Below are positions 53,013-60,785 of a stretch of 64,000 bases of DNA, in pieces. The DNA lies in NCBI GenBank assembly GCA_029817715.1, contig JARUPY010000536.1, positions 372,001 through 436,000 of the forward strand, given 5' to 3'. Positions within the stretch are counted from its first letter, which is position 1, and every line of letters begins with the position of its first letter. The notes under the pieces are model-generated. The model searched no databases, was not told where the DNA came from, and worked only from the letters and a program-made list of their open reading frames with translations. This DNA is from Melastoma dodecandrum. Its lineage: Eukaryota; Streptophyta; Magnoliopsida; Myrtales; Melastomataceae. Both the position numbers and the translations under genes were made by a program.

Positions 53013-53800
53013 CCGCATTCCGCTCGGCCCTCTACCTCGGTTGCGTCGGCCACGTCCGCCTGCGTCCCAAGCGCCACCGGCTGAGCTACCGCAGCTTCAT
53101 GCTGCTTTTGGACCTGGACGAGGCCGACATACTGTCGCGCCGGCTGCGATGGTTCTCCCGCGACCGGCTGAACCTGTTCGGCTTCGGCGAGCGGGACCAC
53201 GGCGACGGCTCCTCCCTCCCCCTCCGCGAACAGGTGGCCGGCCATCTCGCGTCCGCCGGCATGGGCGATAAGCTTGGCGCCGTACGCCTCCTCTGTATGC
53301 CGCGGATGCTGGGCTACGTGTTCAATCCGCTGAGCCTGTATTTCTGTCACGACCCAGACGAGCGGCTTTTCGCCATCCTCTACGAGGTCAACTCGACCTT
53401 CGGGGAGCGGCACACCTATCTGATCCCGGTCGGCGAGGACGCTAGCCCCATGCGCCAGACCGCCGCCAAGCGGCTGCACGTCTCGCCGTTCATGGACATG
53501 CAGCTCACCTACCTCTTCACGGTCGAAGCGCCAGGCGCCCACGTGCGGGTGTCGGTGGAGGCGCATGATGCGCAGGGCGCGGTTCTCACCGCCGCCTTCA
53601 CCGGCCGGCGCAAGGCGCTGGACGATGCGGCGCTGATCGGCGCCTTCTTCGCCTACCCGCTGCACACGCTCCTGGTCGTGGCCGCCATCCATTGGGAGGC
53701 GGTGAAGCTGCTCGCCAAAGGGCTGCGCCTGCGGGCCGGGCCACCGGCCCCGGCGCAGGCCGTCAGCCTCGGCGCAGCGGTTCAGCCCTCCAGGCGGTAG
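53009..53800 (+). CDS. DUF1365 family protein
   Basis: A 263-residue protein with the DUF1365 hallmarks: HVRLRPKRHRLSYRSFMLLLDLDE at the start, LCMPRMLGYVFNPLSLYFCHD and KRLHVSPFMDMQLTYLFT. The function is unknown, but the family co-occurs with Cfa and COG2907 flavoproteins, so a role in lipid-chain modification is likely. It overlaps the flavoprotein gene by 4 bases and its 3' end overlaps the convergent DUF6134-like gene by 19 bases. Confidence 0.9.
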   Translation: MTAFRSALYLGCVGHVRLRPKRHRLSYRSFMLLLDLDEADILSRRLRWFSRDRLNLFGFGERDHGDGSSLPLREQVAGHLASAGMGDKLGAVRLLCMPRMLGYVFNPLSLYFCHDPDERLFAILYEVNSTFGERHTYLIPVGEDASPMRQTAAKRLHVSPFMDMQLTYLFTVEAPGAHVRVSVEAHDAQGAVLTAAFTGRRKALDDAALIGAFFAYPLHTLLVVAAIHWEAVKLLAKGLRLRAGPPAPAQAVSLGAAVQPSRR

Positions 53801-54438
53801 TCGATCACCGAGCCGTCCGGCCCCTTGGCCTGGAGCGCCACCCAGTCGCCGCCCTCGTCGTACCAGTCGATGATCTGGGCGTCGCCACGCAGCGCGTAGC
53901 GGCTCGCCTGCACGTCCGGGCCGCTCGCCAGCTGCAGGGGGCCGACGCTGCGGCTCACCTGCTCGTGCACGATCGCGCCCGTCTGGGGGTTGAACAGCGC
54001 GCCGATCAGCACCGCGGAGTTCCAGTGGGTCAGAGGGTGCGAGTCGGCGGGCGCCTGAAGCGGCGGGCGGCCCGCGCCCCGGCCGATCTCGATCCCGCCG
54101 CCCGTGCGGCTGGCGACGACCTCCTCCGCGCGGCCATTGCTGGTCGTGCGGCTCTGAAAGGCGACGAAGCGGCCGTCCCGCCACGTCTCCTTGGCCTCGT
54201 GGCGATACCTGAAGACGGGGATCGGCCCCAGCTTGACCAGCATCTCGGCCTCGATCGCGACCTCAAAGTCCGACGCGCCGCCGGCGAAAGCGACTTGATG
54301 ACGCCCGATCCGGCTCCCCTCGCGCCACACCGCAAAATTGATCATCCGACGCGGAGCGACCCTGGCGGCGCAAGCCGGCAGCGCTGGAGCCAGCGCCAGC
54401 CCTGTGACCGATCCGACGACCACCCTACGATCGATCAT
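53782..54438 (-). CDS. DUF6134-like exported protein
   Basis: A 218-residue exported all-beta protein. Signal sequence MIDRRVVVGSVTGLALAPALPACAARV with a lipobox-like PACA. The body has paired strands (MINFAVWREGSRIGRHQVAF, VFRYRHEAKETWRDGRFVAF, QSRTTSNG) characteristic of DUF6134/DUF3108-like proteins. It faces the DUF1365 gene and probably belongs functionally to the same membrane-modification locus. Role unknown. Confidence 0.75.
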   Translation of the reverse strand: MIDRRVVVGSVTGLALAPALPACAARVAPRRMINFAVWREGSRIGRHQVAFAGGASDFEVAIEAEMLVKLGPIPVFRYRHEAKETWRDGRFVAFQSRTTSNGRAEEVVASRTGGGIEIGRGAGRPPLQAPADSHPLTHWNSAVLIGALFNPQTGAIVHEQVSRSVGPLQLASGPDVQASRYALRGDAQIIDWYDEGGDWVALQAKGPDGSVIDYRLEG

Positions 54439-54760
54439 GCTGGCGGCCCTTCTCCACTGGCGCTGCGGAAGCTACGAGACGTCAGCGCGTCCGGCTTCAT
54501 CACCTGTCTGGCAAGGCGGGTCTCGCCTGCCAGGAAGCTGACGTCTTCGCCGGTCGCCCGGTCCTGTGCGATGCGGCGATGCCCACTCCGCCACCGCTTC
54601 TCGCCATTCGGCGCCACCGGTAAGGCTGTCGGGCGCCCCTTTGCGACGTTGCACATCTGGAGCAAACGAGATGGCGGCTCTAGCCGCAGCCTGGCGCGTG
54701 CCTGGGAGCTCAGCCGTGAGACTCTGACCTCGGAGGGAGGAGCCCTCCGAGGAGGAAGTC
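54439..54760. other. Gap ending in a hairpin before the recombinase gene
   Basis: No gene seen before 54728. CCTCGGAGGG (54728-54737) and CCCTCCGAGG (54743-54752) form a 10-bp stem with a 5-base loop; its right arm covers part of the GAGGAGG ribosome site (54749-54755) of the recombinase gene that starts at 54761, so it could limit translation. Confidence 0.55.
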
Positions 54761-55386
54761 ATGCTACAGCGAGACCTGTTCCGGCCCATACCGCCCCCTG
54801 GAACGCCGGCCGCATCATCGGGCCCAAGCCGCCGTTCAAGGCCAAGCACGTCTGGGCGATACGCCAGCAGCTGAAGGTCGCCGGGCGTGTGCGCGACCTC
54901 GCCCTGTTCGACTGCGGCATCGACGCCAAGCTGCGGGGCTGCGACCTGGTCAAGCTCGGGGTCAGCGACGTGGCCCCTGGCGGCACGCTCCGTCAGCGGG
55001 CGACGGTGATCCAGCAGAAGACCGGCCGGCCCGTGCCGTTCGAAATTACCGACAGCACGCGCGAGGCGCTCTCGGCCTGGCTGAAGCTCCGCGGCTCGCG
55101 GGCTGATGACTGGCTGTTCCCCAGCCGTACCCGAGCAGGCGAGCACATGAGCACCCGCCAGTATGCACGGCTTGTGCAGCAGTGGGTGGCGTTGATCGAC
55201 CTGGAGCCAAAGGCGTATGGCACTCACAGCCTGCGCCGAACAAAGGTGGCCATGTTGTACAAGAAGACCGGCAACCTGCGCGCTTGCCAGCTGCTGCTCG
55301 GCCATCGCAAGCTCGAGAGCACTGTACGCTACCTGGGCATCGAGGTGGATGACGCACTCGCCATGTCCGAGCAGGTCGATCTGTGA
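54761..55386 (+). pseudogene. Tyrosine recombinase gene with an N-terminal frameshift
   Basis: From ATG 54761 the frame reads MLQRDLFRPIP and is then lost. One frame over it continues HTAPWNAGRIIGPKPPFKAK, HVWAIRQQLKVAGRVRDLAL and so on to 55386. The catalytic residues are present: CDVVKL-like LRGCDLVKLG, HSLRRTK (Arg), LLLGHRKLES (His) and VRYLG (Tyr). About 200 residues in total, the short integrase form. The family N-terminus as I remember it agrees with this joined reading, so a single-base indel near 54790 has broken the gene, unless translation begins at an unusual codon in the second frame. Confidence 0.7.
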
Positions 55387-55497
55387 CGCCCCGCCCGCGA
55401 CCTACTTGGTCGCGGGCCTTGCCGCCCACAAGCAGCAGTCATGAGCAGCTGCTTGTGGGTGGCTCGTTGCCGCGATGACGGCTATGTTCGACTTGCG

Positions 55498-55848
55498 ATG
55501 ACGGAGCAACGAAAGAGGCGTGACCAGCTGGCAGCAATCTGGACATCCGCTTATCTGCTAGCTGTTGCCATCGCTCCCATAATCGCGGCATGGTTTTTCG
55601 GTCGTTTAGAGGGTGGCTACACCGGCACTGGTGAACTTGCTCCAGGTTTTCGACCGGTGGTGTTCGTACAAGTGCCGACCGTCATTGTGGCCCTGATGGG
55701 TGTCCAATTCGTCGTTGCGACACTCACTCGGAAACTTCGCCCAATCTGGCTGTTTGCCGTTCCGCTTGTCGGGCTTGCTACCCTGGCAATAAATCCGATC
55801 CAGAGGTGGTGGTGCACCGTATCTCACGTATGTTGGGTTGGTCACTAG
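55498..55848 (+). CDS. Small hypothetical membrane protein
   Basis: A 116-residue protein with three hydrophobic helices (AIWTSAYLLAVAIAPIIAAWFF, VVFVQVPTVIVALMGVQFVV, IWLFAVPLVGLATLAI) after a basic start (MTEQRKRRDQ). Its base composition is lower in GC than the surrounding core genes, in keeping with acquired DNA. No family is recognised. Confidence 0.5.
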   Translation: MTEQRKRRDQLAAIWTSAYLLAVAIAPIIAAWFFGRLEGGYTGTGELAPGFRPVVFVQVPTVIVALMGVQFVVATLTRKLRPIWLFAVPLVGLATLAINPIQRWWCTVSHVCWVGH

Positions 55849-56189
55849 CGTCCGCTTATTATTAGGGATCATCCTGCGTCCATCAGCCTCCTCCAGGAAC
55901 TCGCCGTTCCGTTCTGAGGCATTGGGGCTGAGTCCGCTTCTCCTTCAGCTTGAGACGCTCGCAGTCAGCCGGCAATGGCCCGTGCGGCGTGCAGAGAGTC
56001 GCCTTTCCGGAGGAACGCTAAGGTCCGGAATGGGCGCGGAGCCCGCGCCAGGCCTGCCCTCCCTAGCCGTAGGCCGGGCTGCCAGGAAGCGGACGCGGCC
56101 AATCTCCGGACAGGGCGCTGTTGTCCCTTCAGTCCGTTTCGCGCTCTCCGGCCCATACGGCACTTTTACTGAAGCAGGATGCTCGCCGG
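55849..56189. other. Gap before the IS5 element
   Basis: No gene supported. Bases 56144-56173 (CTCTCCGGCCCATACGGCAC...) closely match 42938-42966 beside the IS1182 element, so a short segment is shared between two accessory zones. Confidence 0.5.
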
Positions 56190-57037
56190 ACTAGGTCATC
56201 GACTCATTAGCCCGCATCCATATTCGGGCTGAGGCGAGCTGGACGCCAGCGAGGTAGTTGTCGGCGAGCTTGTCGTAGCGGGTTGCGACCGCGCGGAAGT
56301 GCTTGATGCGGTTGAAGAACCGCTCGACCAGATTGCGCTCCTTGTAGAGGAAGCGGCAGAACGCCGGCTGACGCCTGCGGTTGGGCATGGGCTTGACGTT
56401 GGCCCAAGCGCCGCGCTCGGCCAGCCTCTGGCGTAGGGCGTCGCTGTCGTAGGCGCGGTCGGCGAGCAGGCTCTGCTCGGGGCCTATGGTGTCCAGCATG
56501 TCCTCGGCGCTCTTGCCGTCATGGGCCTGGCCCTCGGTCAGCTTCAGCGTGGTCGGCAACCCGTTGGCGTCCACCACGGCGTGGATCTTGGTGGTCAGCC
56601 CACCGCGCGAGCGACCCATGCAACGGGATCGTTCGTTTTTTTGGGTGTGTTGGCGGCGTGTTGGTGCACGCGGATCGAGGAGCTGTCGATCATCTGCACG
56701 TCGCCGTCGTAAGCCGCTGAAACAGCTTGAAGAAGCCGCCCCCACACGCCCGCCTTGCGCCAGCGGTTGAAGCGGTTCACGCAGGTGGTGTGCGGGCCGT
56801 AGCGCTCCGGAATATCCGCCCAGGGTGCCCCGGTTCGCAGCCGCCAGAAGATGCCGTTCAAGACCCGACGGTCGTCCACCCGCTTTACACCGCGAACCTT
56901 GTTCGGCAAAAGCGGCGCAATCACAGACCACTCGAAATCCGTCAGGTCGAACCGCGCCATATCCAGCCTCCTTCGTCGGCCAGATGGAATCAGCGTTCGC
57001 CCAATCGCGCTACCCCGTTATGAGATCATCACCTAGT
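56190..57037 (-). mobile_element. IS5-family insertion sequence (about 850 bp)
   Basis: Bounded by an imperfect inverted repeat: ACTAGGTCATCGACTCATTA at the left and ACTAGGTGATGATCTCATAA read inward from the right. It carries a two-frame transposase and has cut into a small gene whose remnant is at 57010-57144. Exact end bases are uncertain by a few positions because the ACTAGGT ends overlap possible target bases. Confidence 0.85.
56191..56960 (-). CDS. IS5-family transposase made by programmed frameshift
   Basis: Frame A (56960 to 56595) gives MARFDLTDFEWSVIAPLLPN and runs through the DUF4096 domain to VQMIDSSSIRVHQHAANTPKK. Frame B gives RSRGGLTTKIHAVVDANGLP, LLADRAYDSDALRQ and NLVERFFNRIKHFRAVATRYDK. 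They overlap at a run of seven A in the mRNA (seven T on the plus strand near 56634-56640), the usual slip site for this group. D, D and E of the catalytic triad are in MIDSSS, LLADRAYD and ERFFNRIK. The stop lies in the IS end. Confidence 0.9.
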
Positions 57038-57144
57038 GGGCGGGGGCCGGATTCCATGCGCCGACGGAGAGACTCCACGAAGCGCTCCCATCGCTCTTTA
57101 CCTATCGCCTGCGCTCGGACGACGACGATGGTCGATGCGATCAT
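57010..57144 (-). pseudogene. Small-gene remnant truncated by IS5
   Basis: Reads AQAIGKERWERFVESLRRRM, then ESGPRP, then IS sequence. It is homologous to AQAMEKERWARFVKALSRRM, DAGPRLLDE at 59134-59285 and 60206-60357. The original C-terminus was replaced by the IS end, and the N-terminal part is uncertain. Confidence 0.65.
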
Positions 57145-57279
57145 CGTTCAGGCCACGGGCTCGCCCGATTGGGCGGCCGAAATCAACAGGTCGATAAAGG
57201 GCTAAATTATCAGCGCCTTGTCGTTGGTCCATCTAAAATCAAAACTGTCCCACATAAGTTGATTCATTCGAAAGACTTG

Positions 57280-58353
57280 CTAAGCGTCAGTAGCGCACCG
57301 GACCGTCTCCTCGGCCCTGCTGATAGTCTCGAACTCTTTATCCGACAGCTGCCAAGTCAGGGCGGCGGCATTGTCGGCCGCCTGCCGGCCATTTTTCGCA
57401 CCCACGATCGGCATCACCCTCGGATTGGCCATCAGCAACCAATTGAGCGACACCTGCGCGACCGTGGCGCCGTGCGATGAAGCGATTTCATCGAGCACCC
57501 GCATCAACGGTTCAAGCTTCTCGCGCTCGAGAATATATGGCGTTTTGCTCAAGCGAGTTACGATCGAACTCCTGGACGTCCTCTCCATATTTAGATCCAG
57601 TTCGAACACTCGTCCAAGAATGCGCAAGGTTCTAGGATAAGGCGTCCCGCTGGGCCGATACTTCCCCGCAAGAACGCCCTCTGCTAACGGCAGAATGGCT
57701 TGAATGGATACGCCCAATTCCTCGCAGGCCTTCAGCATCCCGTTTTTCTCGGCATGCCGATACAACAAACTGTATTGTATTTGATTGACAACTAACTCCA
57801 CACCTTGGTCTTTGCAGTAAGAGAATGCGTATCGGAGTTGCGAAGTGTTGAAGTTGCTGACGCCTATACGCTTGGCTTTGCCAGACTTCGCAGTTCGAAC
57901 GAGCTCATCCAGGTGCGCATCCATCCGGCGCGCGGATACCGCGTAGTGGAGAATGTAAAGGTCCACCGCCGCTAATCCGAGGCGTCGAAGACTCTTGTCG
58001 ATCTCGCCTCGCATGTCCTGCGCGGAGAAGTTTCTGGTCGGCTCGTAGATCTTAAACGGAGTATACTTAGTGCTAACTTGGATATCCCTGCCGTCGCGGC
58101 GTCTCAACTCTCCGATCAGTTCCTCTGAAGATCCACCTGCGTAGGTGTCAGAGGTGTCGAAAAAGTTCATGCCATTGTTTAAAAATGTCCGATAGGCCGC
58201 CTCGATGTCGTCGCGCGTGTACGTTTTACCATAACCAAAGCTCTTGGCGCCCCATGCGACCGTGCCGACGTGCAGTGGGGCGACTTCGATGCCGGAATCA
58301 CCGAGTCGACGGCTGCCGGTTCCTGATACTGAACTCGTGGCTGGCTTTTCCAT
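57280..58353 (-). CDS. Aldo/keto reductase
   Basis: A 357-residue NAD(P)H-dependent (alpha/beta)8-barrel oxidoreductase. Catalytic residues: Asp in FFDTSDTYAGGSSEELIGE (with the Tyr), Lys in STKYTPFK, and His in LYILHYAVSARRMDAHLDEL. Cofactor segments are GVSNFNTSQLRYAF and VMPIVGAKNGRQAADN. The start MEKPATSSVSGTGSRRLG was chosen over a longer frame. It is divergent from a TetR-type gene (58440), so it is probably that repressor's target. Its first 40 codons are also present as a truncated copy at 59305-59425, generated by a tandem duplication. Confidence 0.93.
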   Translation of the reverse strand: MEKPATSSVSGTGSRRLGDSGIEVAPLHVGTVAWGAKSFGYGKTYTRDDIEAAYRTFLNNGMNFFDTSDTYAGGSSEELIGELRRRDGRDIQVSTKYTPFKIYEPTRNFSAQDMRGEIDKSLRRLGLAAVDLYILHYAVSARRMDAHLDELVRTAKSGKAKRIGVSNFNTSQLRYAFSYCKDQGVELVVNQIQYSLLYRHAEKNGMLKACEELGVSIQAILPLAEGVLAGKYRPSGTPYPRTLRILGRVFELDLNMERTSRSSIVTRLSKTPYILEREKLEPLMRVLDEIASSHGATVAQVSLNWLLMANPRVMPIVGAKNGRQAADNAAALTWQLSDKEFETISRAEETVRCATDA

Positions 58354-58370
58354 CACTCGGCTCCTACACT

Positions 58371-58405
58371 CTGCCATTAACGTCGCTAAATGCCCGAAAT
58401 GGCAG
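58371..58405. promoter_or_regulatory. Candidate operator between aldo/keto reductase and tetR
   Basis: CTGCCATT (58371-58378) and AATGGCAG (58398-58405) are perfect 8-base inverted arms with 19 bases between. In copy 2 the left arm has become ATGCCATC, so the symmetry is reduced where the reductase is only a stub. Confidence 0.5.
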
Positions 58406-58439
58406 TATATGACACATTCGCGCACGGGAGACAACGTCG

Positions 58440-59105
58440 ATGGATCGCAAGGACGGTCTTCGAGAACGGACGCGCCGGGCTGTCCGCCAGGAAATCACAG
58501 AAGCGGCGAAGCGGATGTTTCTCGAACAGGGTTATGCCGCCACGACGATCGAGGATGTGGCGACCGCAGCGGGGATTTCGCCGCGCAGTGTATTCCGGTA
58601 CTTCGCCACAAAAGAAGAGATCCTGCTGGCCAAATTCGATGTAACCGGGGACGAGATGTTGAAGCGGCTCAACGCACGCCCTCTCCATGAATGTGAATGG
58701 GATTCCCTGAGGCGAATGTTTGATGTCTTTGTCGAAGAGGCCCGGCACCCTGAGCAGGCTGATCTGTTTCTCGCAATTCATCGAGTCATATTAGAAACGC
58801 CGGCTCTCTTGGCCGCGTACCTGCAAAAACTCCAAAGAATTCAATCTGCGGTAACCGAAGCGTTCATCGATCGAGCCGAACGTGCCGGATGTCCCTACGC
58901 TTTATCCGACCCTACCCCTAGAGCGCGAGCCGCTGCTGCGTTCGGATGCGTCGTCGCGGCTCAACATGCCTGGTTGGCGAGCGCCGGCGCGGCGTCGTAT
59001 GCTGATGTCGTAGACCAAGCTATGGCAAGTGTGCGATCGACTTCAGCAGGCGAAGGCCACAGGTTCGAATCCTGTCGGGCGCGCCACCGTTTTGAAAAAT
59101 CTTAG
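58440..59105 (+). CDS. TetR-family regulator, copy 1
   Basis: A 221-residue repressor with a clear helix-turn-helix (TRRAVRQEITEAAKRMFLEQ, ATTIEDVATAAGISPRSVFRYFATKEEILLAKF) and a helical ligand domain. It is divergent from the aldo/keto reductase gene with 86 bases between. The last 25 residues (AGEGHRFESCRARHRFEKS) are read from a tRNA 3' end and beyond, so the original C-terminus was probably different. The protein encoded by copy 2 is identical. Confidence 0.93.
   Translation: MDRKDGLRERTRRAVRQEITEAAKRMFLEQGYAATTIEDVATAAGISPRSVFRYFATKEEILLAKFDVTGDEMLKRLNARPLHECEWDSLRRMFDVFVEEARHPEQADLFLAIHRVILETPALLAAYLQKLQRIQSAVTEAFIDRAERAGCPYALSDPTPRARAAAAFGCVVAAQHAWLASAGAASYADVVDQAMASVRSTSAGEGHRFESCRARHRFEKS
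59052..59086 (+). tRNA. tRNA-Arg-like 3' end fragment (att-like), copy 1
   Basis: T arm ACAGG-TTCGAAT-CCTGT (59059-59075), acceptor strand CGGGCGC, discriminator G and encoded CCA (59076-59086). The predicted 5' acceptor GCGCCCG is absent, so this is only the 3' part. It agrees with tRNA-Arg as I recall it. Such fragments are left by elements that integrate into tRNA genes. Confidence 0.8.
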
Positions 59106-59133
59106 AAATCTCGACGGATTGGATGGCTCGGCG

Positions 59134-59285
59134 TCAGTCTTCAGTCTCGGCTGAAGGTAGGTCGCGGCTGATCTCATCGAGCAGTCGCGGCCCCGCATCC
59201 ATGCGCCGGCTGAGAGCTTTAACGAAGCGTGCCCAGCGCTCCTTCTCCATTGCCTGGGCGGCTGCGCGAGCGTCGTCTAGCATCG
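59134..59285 (-). CDS. Short protein, copy 1 (KERWxRF family)
   Basis: A 50-residue frame (MLDDARAAAQAMEKERWARF, VKALSRRMDAGPRLLDEISRDLP...) that is nearly identical to 60206-60357 and homologous to the IS5-truncated 57010-57144. No ribosome site is evident. It may be the C-terminal part of a larger gene whose 5' part is displaced by the duplication junction at 59304. Confidence 0.4.
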
Positions 59286-59511
59286 GCGGATTCGATGAAG
59301 CGGAAACCAAAGCTCTTGGCGCCCCATGCGACCGTGCCGACGTGCAGTGGGGCGACTTCGATGCCGGAATCACCGAGTCGACGGCTGCCGGTTCCTGATA
59401 CTGAACTCGTGGCTGGCTTTTCCATCGCTCGGCTCCTACACTATGCCATCAACGTCACTAAATGCCCGTAATGGCAGTGTATGACACATTCGCGCACGGG
59501 AGACAACGTCG

Positions 59512-60177
59512 ATGGATCGCAAGGACGGTCTTCGAGAACGGACGCGCCGGGCTGTCCGCCAGGAAATCACAGAAGCGGCGAAGCGGATGTTTCTCGAACA
59601 GGGTTATGCCGCCACGACGATCGAGGATGTGGCGACCGCAGCGGGGATTTCGCCGCGCAGTGTATTCCGGTACTTCGCCACAAAAGAAGAGATCCTGCTG
59701 GCCAAGTTCGATGTAACCGGGGACGAGATGTTGAAGCGGCTCAACGCACGCCCCCTCCATGAATGTGAATGGGATTCCCTGAGGCGAATGTTTGATGTCT
59801 TTGTCGAAGAGGCGCGGCACCCTGAACAGGCTGATCTGTTTCTCGCAATTCACCGGGTCATATTAGAAACGCCGGCTCTCTTGGCCGCGTACCTGCAAAA
59901 ACTCCAAAGAATTCAATCTGCGGTAACCGAAGCGTTCATCGATCGAGCCGAACGTGCCGGATGTCCCTACGCTTTATCCGACCCTACCCCTAGAGCGCGA
60001 GCCGCTGCTGCGTTCGGATGCGTCGTCGCGGCTCAACATGCCTGGTTGGCGAGCGCCGGCGCAGCGTCGTATGCTGATGTCGTAGACCAAGCTATGGCAA
60101 GTGTGCGATCGACTTCAGCAGGCGAAGGCCACAGGTTCGAATCCTGTCGGGCGCGCCACCGTTTTGAAAAATCTTAG
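59512..60177 (+). CDS. TetR-family regulator, copy 2
   Basis: Encodes the same 221-residue protein as the copy at 58440. I counted seven base differences in the coding region, all synonymous, so both copies have been under selection since the duplication or have been corrected by gene conversion. Upstream is a truncated stub of the aldo/keto reductase instead of the full gene, so this copy has lost its divergent partner. Confidence 0.93.
   Translation: MDRKDGLRERTRRAVRQEITEAAKRMFLEQGYAATTIEDVATAAGISPRSVFRYFATKEEILLAKFDVTGDEMLKRLNARPLHECEWDSLRRMFDVFVEEARHPEQADLFLAIHRVILETPALLAAYLQKLQRIQSAVTEAFIDRAERAGCPYALSDPTPRARAAAAFGCVVAAQHAWLASAGAASYADVVDQAMASVRSTSAGEGHRFESCRARHRFEKS
60124..60158 (+). tRNA. 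tRNA-Arg-like 3' end fragment, copy 2
   Basis: Identical to 59052-59086 and located 1,072 bases further on as part of the tandem duplication. It is likewise read through by the C-terminal codons of tetR. Confidence 0.8.
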
Positions 60178-60205
60178 AAATCTCGACGGATTGGATGGCT
60201 CGGCG

Positions 60206-60357
60206 TCAGTCTTCAGTCTCGGCTGAAGGTAGGTCGCGGCTGATCTCATCGAGCAGTCGCGGCCCCGCCTCCATGCGCCGGCTGAGAGCTTTAACGAAGC
60301 GTGCCCAGCGCTCCTTTTCCATTGCCTGGGCGGCTGCGCGAGCGTCGTCTAGCATCG
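60206..60357 (-). CDS. Short protein, copy 2 (KERWxRF family)
   Basis: A 50-residue frame starting MLDDARAAAQAMEKERWARF. It overlaps the end of the upstream small gene (60291-60521) in another frame. The two may be separate overlapping genes or one gene split by a frameshift near 60360. Three loci in the island share this sequence, so it was once a real protein. Confidence 0.45.
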
Positions 60358-60521
60358 GCGGATTCGATGAAGCGGACGAACAACGCGACCGTCTCGTTGG
60401 CTAGAACGTCGTCCCGTTGCGGCAGCGGTTGAGACATCAGGTCTTGCAAGGACGTGAGGTCATACAAGGCGGGTGGAGGCGACGCTCCTCCTGTCGGGGT
60501 AAGTTTGTTTCGGTGTCCCAT
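60291..60521 (-). CDS. Small hypothetical protein
   Basis: A 76-residue frame starting MGHRNKLTPTGGASPPPALY, with AAGGAGC spaced well before the ATG, and the middle LTSLQDLMSQPLPQRDDVLA. The last 25 residues (DARRRSRSRPGN...) look like out-of-frame reading of the KERWxRF sequence, which favours a frameshifted gene. Function unknown. Confidence 0.45.
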   Translation of the reverse strand: MGHRNKLTPTGGASPPPALYDLTSLQDLMSQPLPQRDDVLANETVALFVRFIESADARRRSRSRPGNGKGALGTLR

Positions 60522-60785
60522 GCGGGCTCCTTGTCTACGGAGCCGGCCTATTTGCACGCATCCAAAACGGAGCCGATAGTTTGAGGAGCGCTATAGTTGT
60601 GTTGCCGCTCCAGCTCCCATTTCGTCCCATGTGGGGGGTACGTGAAATCATAATCCTGGAAGAGCCACGCGCCTAACCTACTGTAAGCGTTAACTTTTTC
60701 AAGGGTGTATTTTCATCTGGCAGAACGTCGCACTTGCGATCTTTTTTTGCTCGTTTCGGGTGGCGCTCCAGCGAGTTCCTTTCGC

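Larger units (their letters stand above)
58233..60376. repeat. 1,072-bp tandem duplication (two copies)
   Basis: Copy 1 is 58233-59304 and copy 2 is 59305-60376; every position corresponds at a distance of 1,072. Each contains the start of the aldo/keto reductase gene, the divergent promoter, a complete tetR, a tRNA 3' end and part of a small gene. The copies differ at a limited number of bases. Confidence 0.97.

Noticed and set aside
53692..54760. Extension of the tyrosine recombinase frame far upstream
   Set aside because: The frame is open back to 53692, but that part overlaps the DUF1365 and DUF6134-like genes and is not recombinase-like.
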